Positions 57,936 to 64,000 of a DNA stretch of 64,000 nucleotides are shown in pieces. The notes under the pieces are model-generated. The model saw only the letters and a list, made by a program, of their open reading frames with translations, was not told where the DNA came from and did not search any database. Source of the stretch: Prevotella sp. (GTDB lineage: Bacteria > Bacteroidota > Bacteroidia > Bacteroidales > Bacteroidaceae); assembly GCA_022771265.1 (NCBI GenBank), contig JALFCG010000004.1, positions 1 to 64,000 of the forward strand. Reading direction: 5' to 3'. Numbering within the stretch: position 1 is the stretch's first letter; each line of letters opens with the position of its first letter. The position numbers were made by a program, and so were the translations under genes.

Positions 57936-58607
57936 TTACTTTGTAACTCTTTCGATATACTTGTCTATTGACTGGTACTGCATTGAATTGAAGTACTTTG
58001 TCTTAACCTTTTGGTAAAGCTTCAGAGCCTCTTCTGCCTTGCCTTGGCTTTCGAGAATCTCTCCTGCCTGAACGAGGAACGTTGGAGAAAGGCTGTTGTT
58101 GTCAGCTTTGTCCGCAGCGTTGGTCAAGTGCTTTACAGCCTTGTCAAGCTGGTTGAGATGTGCATAGGCATTGCCTAAAGCGCCTTCTGCAGCAGGGCTG
58201 ATCATGAAGTCACCCTTGGAGTCAAACTTCTCAATGTACTGTGCAGCCTCATTCCATTTGCCGAGGTTGGCATAGCAAAGTCCTGCATAGAGGTTGGCGA
58301 GGTTTCCTGCATCAGTGCTTCCGTATTCACTTGCTACAGAAAGGAGTCCTGGGAATCCTGCCTTGTCTCCGTTAAGAGCCTTCTCAAACTGCTCTTCTCC
58401 GAAGAGTTGCTGTCCCTTTGCGAGGATGGTGCTTGCCTTGTCCTCACGTGGAGCTGACACATAAGTGTTGTAAACGATGATGCCTGCAATAATTACCACT
58501 ACTGCCAAGACACCGTAAATGATTGCCTTCTTGTTCTTTGCGAAGAAAGCTTCCTGAGTGCTGAGTGTTTCTTCCACTACACTCTTTTGGTCTTTGATAT
58601 TTGCCAT
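57936..58607 (-). CDS. Membrane-anchored tetratricopeptide repeat protein
   Basis: TM segment [23 protein letters not shown] followed by TPR helices. Confidence 0.8.
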   Translation of the reverse strand: MANIKDQKSVVEETLSTQEAFFAKNKKAIIYGVLAVVVIIAGIIVYNTYVSAPREDKASTILAKGQQLFGEEQFEKALNGDKAGFPGLLSVASEYGSTDAGNLANLYAGLCYANLGKWNEAAQYIEKFDSKGDFMISPAAEGALGNAYAHLNQLDKAVKHLTNAADKADNNSLSPTFLVQAGEILESQGKAEEALKLYQKVKTKYFNSMQYQSIDKYIERVTK

Positions 58608-58695
58608 TATTTTATATTTTATTTTTGTTTTCAAGCAAAATTTGCTGCAAAATTACCAATTTTCTTGCAGATATTGAAATTTATTCCCGACTTTT

Positions 58696-58727
58696 TTTGT
58701 TTTTAAGTGAGAAAACTTGTAACTTTG
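58696..58727 (+). promoter_or_regulatory. Promoter TTTG-N20-TAACTTTG for recF
   Basis: Exact -33/-7 consensus about 30 nt before the recF ATG. Confidence 0.7.
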
Positions 58728-58753
58728 CACTAAAAAGGCAGTATTTTTTGCTT

Positions 58754-59881
58754 ATGATACTCAAAACGCTCACAATTGTCAACTTTAAGAATATTGGTAT
58801 GGCGACAGTTGAATGGTCGCCAAAGATGAATTGTCTCGTGGGACAGAATGGGGTAGGGAAGACGAATATTCTCGATGCCATATACTATCTCTCGTTTTGC
58901 AGAAGTGTTTCCAATCCTATTGATTCGCAATTAATAAAGCATGATGAGCCTTATTTCATGATTGAGGGACGATACGAAACGGAAGAAGGGGAACAAGAGG
59001 TCGTTTCATGTGCATTGAAGAAAGGTGTGAAGAAACGGTTCAAGCGCAATGACAAGGAATACAGGAAACTTGCCGACCACATAGGGCTTATCCCTATCGT
59101 GTTCGTCTCGCCGGCGGACACATGGCTCATCGAAGGACAGAGCGAGGACAGAAGGAGGTTTATGGACATGGTAATATCGCAGTATGACAGGCTCTATATG
59201 GACGCGTTGGTCAGATACGCAAAAGCCTTGCAGCAGAGAAATACGATGCTGAAAGCGGAAATGGAGCCAGACCCTGCGTTAATGGACATTCTTGAAGAGC
59301 AGATGGCTTCTGAGGGCGAAAGGATTTATTCCGCACGACGCGCATTCCTTGAAGAGTTTACGCCGGTGTTCCGGACATACCTCAACGAGATAGCCTCATC
59401 GAAAGACAATGTGGCAATCGAATATGTTTCCCATTGCCAGCGAGGACCTCTTTTGGAGGTTATTCGTCGTGACCGCATGAAGGACCGTGTGGTCGGCTAT
59501 TCGCTTCACGGTGTTCATCGTGACGACCTTAATTTCACCATCAATGGCCGACAATTAAAGAAGGAAGGAAGCCAGGGGCAGAACAAGACGTTTTCCATTG
59601 CCCTGAAGTTGGCTCAGTTTGAGTTTCTCAAACGTACAGCTTCGCATACTACTCCAATACTTTTGCTCGATGACATCTTTGACAAACTTGACGCTGAAAG
59701 AGTGGCTCGCATTGTTGACATTGTCCTTGGTGACAATTTCGGACAGACGTTCATCACCGACACTGACCGCAGCCACCTTGAGGACATCTTGCACAACTAT
59801 TGCTACGACTATCGGATTTTCAATGTCGCTGATGGCGAAATATCCATCCACAACTCATCAAACCATTGTAGCCATGTTTAA
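58754..59881 (+). CDS. recF: DNA replication/repair protein RecF
   Basis: MNCLVGQNGVGKTNILDAIYYLSFCRS; RDDLNFTINGRQLKKEGSQGQNKTFSIALKLAQF; ILLLDDIFDKLDAERV. Confidence 0.96.
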   Translation: MILKTLTIVNFKNIGMATVEWSPKMNCLVGQNGVGKTNILDAIYYLSFCRSVSNPIDSQLIKHDEPYFMIEGRYETEEGEQEVVSCALKKGVKKRFKRNDKEYRKLADHIGLIPIVFVSPADTWLIEGQSEDRRRFMDMVISQYDRLYMDALVRYAKALQQRNTMLKAEMEPDPALMDILEEQMASEGERIYSARRAFLEEFTPVFRTYLNEIASSKDNVAIEYVSHCQRGPLLEVIRRDRMKDRVVGYSLHGVHRDDLNFTINGRQLKKEGSQGQNKTFSIALKLAQFEFLKRTASHTTPILLLDDIFDKLDAERVARIVDIVLGDNFGQTFITDTDRSHLEDILHNYCYDYRIFNVADGEISIHNSSNHCSHV

Positions 59882-60164
59882 GAGAGATGTGAAATCGATA
59901 AAAGACCTGGTAATGCAAAACCTCCGGGTTAACGGTTTAGAGACCCCGCTGCTTCAGAAACGTGTGGTTGACGCATGGCCAGAGGTGGCTGGAGAAACGA
60001 TAGCCAGGCACACATTGAACGTATTTGTGGAAAACCAAACCCTTGTTGTCAGGTTGTCAAGTGCCGCTCTCAGGCAGGAACTCTCAATGAAACGCGATTA
60101 TTATGTGGCATTGCTGAACCATCATGTAGGCGCCCAGGTCATATATCACGTGAGGTTCAGCTAA
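59874..60164 (+). CDS. DUF721 (DciA-like) protein
   Basis: 96 aa: SIKDLVMQNLRVNGLETPLLQKRVVDAWPEVAGETIARHTLNVFVENQTLVVRLSSAALRQELSMKRDYYVALLNHHVG; overlaps the recF 3' end. Confidence 0.85.
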   Translation: MFKRDVKSIKDLVMQNLRVNGLETPLLQKRVVDAWPEVAGETIARHTLNVFVENQTLVVRLSSAALRQELSMKRDYYVALLNHHVGAQVIYHVRFS

Positions 60165-60175
60165 TACGTTTCGTG

Positions 60176-60712
60176 CTATATGACAATGTCCATTGCCACG
60201 TCAGTTGGACTGGCTGGAATAATCTCGAACTTCTGGAAGTCAAAACATACACCTATTTTATATATATGCGTAGGAAGTTTTGACAGGAAGCGGTCGTAGT
60301 AGCCTTTTCCTCTGCCAAGCCTGTTGCCGCGTTGGTCGAAAGCCATTCCGGGAATCACTGCTACGTCAATTTTGTCGTAGTCGGTAAATGGTAATCCTGA
60401 AGGTTCCATTATGTCAAAATAGCCGATGGAAAGGTCGGCATCGCCACGGTATGTGCGCAGCTCCATTGTCGTTTCGCCTGTCACTTTCGGAAGCAATATT
60501 GTTTTCCCCTCAATCAATGTGTCCTTGAGAAGCTGGCGGGTGTCAACCTCGTCAGGTAATGACGAGTAGAGCATTACGGTCTGTGCGTTTCTGAAATGCG
60601 TGTTGGCCTTTAGCTTGTTGACAACATCAAGAGAGAGCTCTTCCAATTGCTTTTTGCAGAACTCTCCCTTGCGTTGTCTGACAATTTTTCTCAACTCCGA
60701 CTTGTCGTGCAT
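60176..60712 (-). CDS. 5-formyltetrahydrofolate cyclo-ligase
   Basis: KSELRKIVRQRKGEF; AVIPGMAFDQRGNRLGRGKGYYDRFL. Confidence 0.93.
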   Translation of the reverse strand: MHDKSELRKIVRQRKGEFCKKQLEELSLDVVNKLKANTHFRNAQTVMLYSSLPDEVDTRQLLKDTLIEGKTILLPKVTGETTMELRTYRGDADLSIGYFDIMEPSGLPFTDYDKIDVAVIPGMAFDQRGNRLGRGKGYYDRFLSKLPTHIYKIGVCFDFQKFEIIPASPTDVAMDIVI

Positions 60713-62415
60713 ACAAAGTTTGTTTCAAAGTGTGTACCATTGTGGTCATATGGAATCATTGCCCTTGCCACTTTCCCTTTGGTACTTTTCGTTTCTGTGT
60801 TTTTGGGGAAGGCCTTGCCTTGCCTCAGTATTTCGAGGGCCTTTTCCACTGTCGGGTCGTCAATGTTGAGATACATGGTCCATGCCTCTTCATCGAGAAT
60901 GTTGTAAATTACTCGGCTGACGACATATCTCTCAAGCAACGCGTATGACTTCTTTATCATAAGGTTGCGTCGCTTCAGTCCGTTCTTGTCGGCGTAGGTC
61001 ACGAACTTTTCAACGATGTTGTTCTTCTTGAGGAAGGATGTGATAGCCTTGTAGTCTCCAAGTGCATTTAGGCGCTGGCGGTTTTCGTCGGTATATTCAA
61101 ATGCGAACTGGAGTATAAGTCCTGACATTGCCGCTTCCTTGTAATAAGAAGTTATTCCCAACGTGTCTTCTGGTACGAAGATGTCAGGCGTGATGCCACC
61201 ACCGCCATATACTACCCTGCCGTTGTTGGTATGGAATTTCTTTCCGGAGTGTTTAATGCTGTCCTGCGAGAAGTATTCTCCGTTTTGGTAACGGTTGAGA
61301 AGGTCTTCTTCGTAATCCTTGTCGGCACCGGAGGAGTATGGCTTCTGTATGCAGCGTCCGGATGGCGTGTAATATCTTGCAGTAGTCAATCGTATCATGG
61401 AGCCGTCCTTGAACGAAAGAGGTTTTTGTACCAGTCCCTTTCCGAATGACCTTCTTCCGATAATTGTTCCCCTGTCGTTATCCTGTATGGCACCGGAAAC
61501 GATTTCCGACGACGATGCCGACGCTTCGTCGATGAGCACTATCAAAGGTATATGCTGATAGCTGCCCTTTCCGTCGCTGATGAAGTCCTGTCGTGGCGAC
61601 CGCCGTCCTTCCATATACACGATCAGTCGGTTTTTCGGCAGGAACTCGTTTGCTATCTGCACTGCCGACGCCATGTATCCTCCGAGATTTCCCCTAAGGT
61701 CAATCACAAGGTTCTGGAGATTGTTCTGTGATAGCTGTGCGAGTGAAATCAGTAGTTCCGGGTAAGTGTTTTCCGCGAACTTCTTTATTTTGATATATCC
61801 AGTATTGTTGTTGAGCATATAAGTGGCAGAAATGCTCTTCTGAGGTATTTCACCCCTTGTCACAGTGACATATCTGACTTTTTTTGCCTTGTATCCAAGC
61901 AGGCCGAGTTTTACTTTTGTGTCCTTTGGACCTTTGAGGCGTCTCATGGATTCGGTTGTTGTGACAATTTTTCCGACAAACGGCTTGTCGTCGATGCTCA
62001 CAATCTTGTCTCCGGCAATGACTCCAGCCCTTTCAGCGGGACCGTTACCTATCACATTCTGCACGTGGATGGTGTCCTGTCGTATTGTGAATTCAATGCC
62101 GACTCCTGAAAAAGAGCTGCTGAGGTCGTCGTTTGCGCTCTGCACGTCCTTTGCGTTGATATAAACGGAATGAGGGTCAAGTTCAGAAAGAATCTGAGGC
62201 ATTGCCTTTTCCACGAGGTCGTTCATGTTCACCGTGTCCACATATTGGTCGTCAATAATGTGTAGCAGGTTGTTCAGCTTGTTGCCGCTGGTGTTTATTA
62301 TGTTCAGTCTGTTGCCTGAGAAATGATTGGCGTAAAAAGTGCCGATAAGTATTCCTATGACCACGCATATGGCCATAAACAAGGGCATGAGCCTGTTAGT
62401 CTTGTTCCGATACAT
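60691..62415 (-). CDS. S41 family C-terminal processing peptidase (PDZ)
   Basis: PDZ GPAERAGVIAGDKIVSIDDKPF; LVIDLRGNLGGYM; VLIDEASASSSEIVSGAIQDNDRGTIIGRRSFGKGLVQ. Confidence 0.94.
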   Translation of the reverse strand: MYRNKTNRLMPLFMAICVVIGILIGTFYANHFSGNRLNIINTSGNKLNNLLHIIDDQYVDTVNMNDLVEKAMPQILSELDPHSVYINAKDVQSANDDLSSSFSGVGIEFTIRQDTIHVQNVIGNGPAERAGVIAGDKIVSIDDKPFVGKIVTTTESMRRLKGPKDTKVKLGLLGYKAKKVRYVTVTRGEIPQKSISATYMLNNNTGYIKIKKFAENTYPELLISLAQLSQNNLQNLVIDLRGNLGGYMASAVQIANEFLPKNRLIVYMEGRRSPRQDFISDGKGSYQHIPLIVLIDEASASSSEIVSGAIQDNDRGTIIGRRSFGKGLVQKPLSFKDGSMIRLTTARYYTPSGRCIQKPYSSGADKDYEEDLLNRYQNGEYFSQDSIKHSGKKFHTNNGRVVYGGGGITPDIFVPEDTLGITSYYKEAAMSGLILQFAFEYTDENRQRLNALGDYKAITSFLKKNNIVEKFVTYADKNGLKRRNLMIKKSYALLERYVVSRVIYNILDEEAWTMYLNIDDPTVEKALEILRQGKAFPKNTETKSTKGKVARAMIPYDHNGTHFETNFVCTTSRS

Positions 62416-62836
62416 AGTTGTCTGGATTTAAGAATTCTACTTTCACATTTGCCTGTCGAAGCAACTTGATGCCGTCGTCGAGGCGGTATTCACGTGAGTA
62501 AACCACGCGTTTTATTCCTGCCTGTATGATGAGTTTTGAGCATTCTATGCAAGGAGCGTCAGTGACGTAAAGCGTCGCTCCGTCGCTGTTGTTGGAACTT
62601 CGTGCGAGTTTAGTTATGGCGTTTGCCTCGGCGTGCAGCACATATGGCAGCGTGACATTGTTTTCCTCACACACGTTCTCGAACCCGCTGGGTGTGCCAT
62701 TGAATCCGTCGCTGATGATCATTTGGTCTTTTACGACGAGAGCTCCCACTTGTCTTCTTTTGCAATAGCTGTTTTCCGCCCATATTTTTGCCATGCGCAG
62801 ATATCGCATGTCAAGCTTAAGTTGCTTCTCTTCCAT
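62396..62836 (-). CDS. dCMP deaminase / ComEB-type cytidine deaminase
   Basis: HAEANAITKLA and PCIECSKLIIQAGIKRVVY Zn-deaminase motifs. Confidence 0.93.
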   Translation of the reverse strand: MEEKQLKLDMRYLRMAKIWAENSYCKRRQVGALVVKDQMIISDGFNGTPSGFENVCEENNVTLPYVLHAEANAITKLARSSNNSDGATLYVTDAPCIECSKLIIQAGIKRVVYSREYRLDDGIKLLRQANVKVEFLNPDNYVSEQD

Positions 62837-62857
62837 AGTTGCATTACAATTGGTTTA

Positions 62858-64000
62858 TTACATTTTGATACCGTTCCTCTTGAGCAGTGCCTTAATGGTC
62901 GGTTCTTTTTTCCTGAATCGCTTGTATAGAATCATCGGATGCTCAGTGCCACCCTTCGAGAGGATATTGTCACGGAACGACTGTGCCACTTCCTGGTTGA
63001 ATATTCCCTTTAGCTTAAACATTGAAAAAGCGTCAGCGTCAAGTACTTCTGCCCATTTGTAACTGTAGTATCCTGCAGAATATCCCCCTGCCATGATGTG
63101 GCTGAACTGTACTGTCATGCAAGTATTCAGTCGTCTTGCGTTGTTTGGCTTTAGCTCAGCGTTCCTGGCAGCCTGAATCTCGAGTTCTCTTATGTCTTCA
63201 TTCTCGCCGATGGGTTTTGTCCTTGTGTAGAATCCCATGTCGATGAGTCCGAACTTGACCTGTCGAAGGCAAGAGAGTGCTACATTGAAGTTCCGGCTTC
63301 TTGTCACCTTCTTTATCAGTTCGTCCGGAATCACTTCTCCCGTCTTGTAGTGGAAGGCGAAAGTCTGCAGGAAGTCTTTTTCCACTGCATAATTCTCCAT
63401 AAACTGCGAAGGTAGTTCCACGAAGTCCCACCATACATTAGTTCCGCTGAGACTTTCAAACCTTGAGTTGGCGAAGATGCCATGTAGCGAGTGCCCGAAC
63501 TCATGCAGGAATGTCTCCACTTCGCCCAGGGTGAGCAGTGCCGGTTTGTCGTCAGTCGGCTTTGTGAAGTTCATGACAAGGCTGACATGTGGTCTGACGT
63601 TCTTGCCCTTCGAGTCAATCCATTGTCCCTGGTATTCGGTCATCCATGCTCCCGACTGCTTTCCTTTTCTTGGATGGAAGTCAGCATATAGAACGGCGAG
63701 ATAGGAACCGTCCTTGTCAAACACTTCGTATGCCTTTACGTCAGGATGGTAAACTGGGATGTTGGAGTTTTCCTTGAACGTTATTCCGTAAAGTCTTGTA
63801 GCGAGGCCAAATACTCCCTTTATGACGTTGTTTAGTTCAAAGTACGGGCGTAACATTTCAGCGTCAATCTTGTATTTTTTCAGTTTCAGCTTGTGAGCCC
63901 AGAAGGGAGTATCCCACGGTTCTATGCGTGTAGTCATTTCCTCTCTTTTACAGTGTCTCATTGCCATGTCGGCAATGTTGGTTTTCTCTTTTTCCGCCGT
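62858..64000 (-). CDS. M3 family (Dcp-like) metallopeptidase, N-terminus beyond window
   Basis: Frame is open to base 64000. Zn motif TFLHEFGHSLHG; FIELPSQ-like FVELPSQFMENYAVE; AGGYSAGYYSYKWAEVLDADAF. Confidence 0.92.
   Translation of the reverse strand, partial: TAEKEKTNIADMAMRHCKREEMTTRIEPWDTPFWAHKLKLKKYKIDAEMLRPYFELNNVIKGVFGLATRLYGITFKENSNIPVYHPDVKAYEVFDKDGSYLAVLYADFHPRKGKQSGAWMTEYQGQWIDSKGKNVRPHVSLVMNFTKPTDDKPALLTLGEVETFLHEFGHSLHGIFANSRFESLSGTNVWWDFVELPSQFMENYAVEKDFLQTFAFHYKTGEVIPDELIKKVTRSRNFNVALSCLRQVKFGLIDMGFYTRTKPIGENEDIRELEIQAARNAELKPNNARRLNTCMTVQFSHIMAGGYSAGYYSYKWAEVLDADAFSMFKLKGIFNQEVAQSFRDNILSKGGTEHPMILYKRFRKKEPTIKALLKRNGIKM

Noticed and set aside
18438-63967. The two M3 peptidases as a recent duplication
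   Set aside because: They share motifs but differ clearly in sequence; one carries a signal peptide and the other's N-terminus is off-window. Ordinary paralogues.

Overview
This 64-kb window is a Bacteroidota chromosome segment that looks Prevotella-like. It has TTTG-N19/20-TAnnTTTG promoters, a PorE-type T9SS gene, a BtuB/BtuG-like B12 locus and DUF4492-cydAB. Most of it is housekeeping: topB, cydAB, dapA, tex, htpG, queF, purN, pth, rplY, nusB, yajC, coaE, pgk, serS, ttcA, dsbD, xth, ribH, recF and a DUF721/DciA-like gene. The most notable non-coding signals are: (1) a 34-nt H-type pseudoknot abutting the start codon of the queuosine-precursor transporter/queF pair, matching the preQ1-I riboswitch architecture position by position; (2) a cobalamin riboswitch upstream of btuB, with the real btuB start probably a TTG; (3) three four-copy clusters of GGTAACC, alternating in orientation, around a perfect 38-bp AT palindrome between a Dna2-like nuclease-helicase gene and pgk; (4) a 24-bp minisatellite with a hairpin in each unit behind btuC, where a btuD ATPase might be expected; (5) a decayed glycan-utilisation locus at about 27.5-31.9 kb, with an amber stop plus frameshifts, a regulator remnant and a frameshifted ECF sigma gene; (6) heptad TTGAANN intergenic arrays flanking serS. 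Gene calls come from reading the supplied translations for family motifs. No database search or folding program was run.
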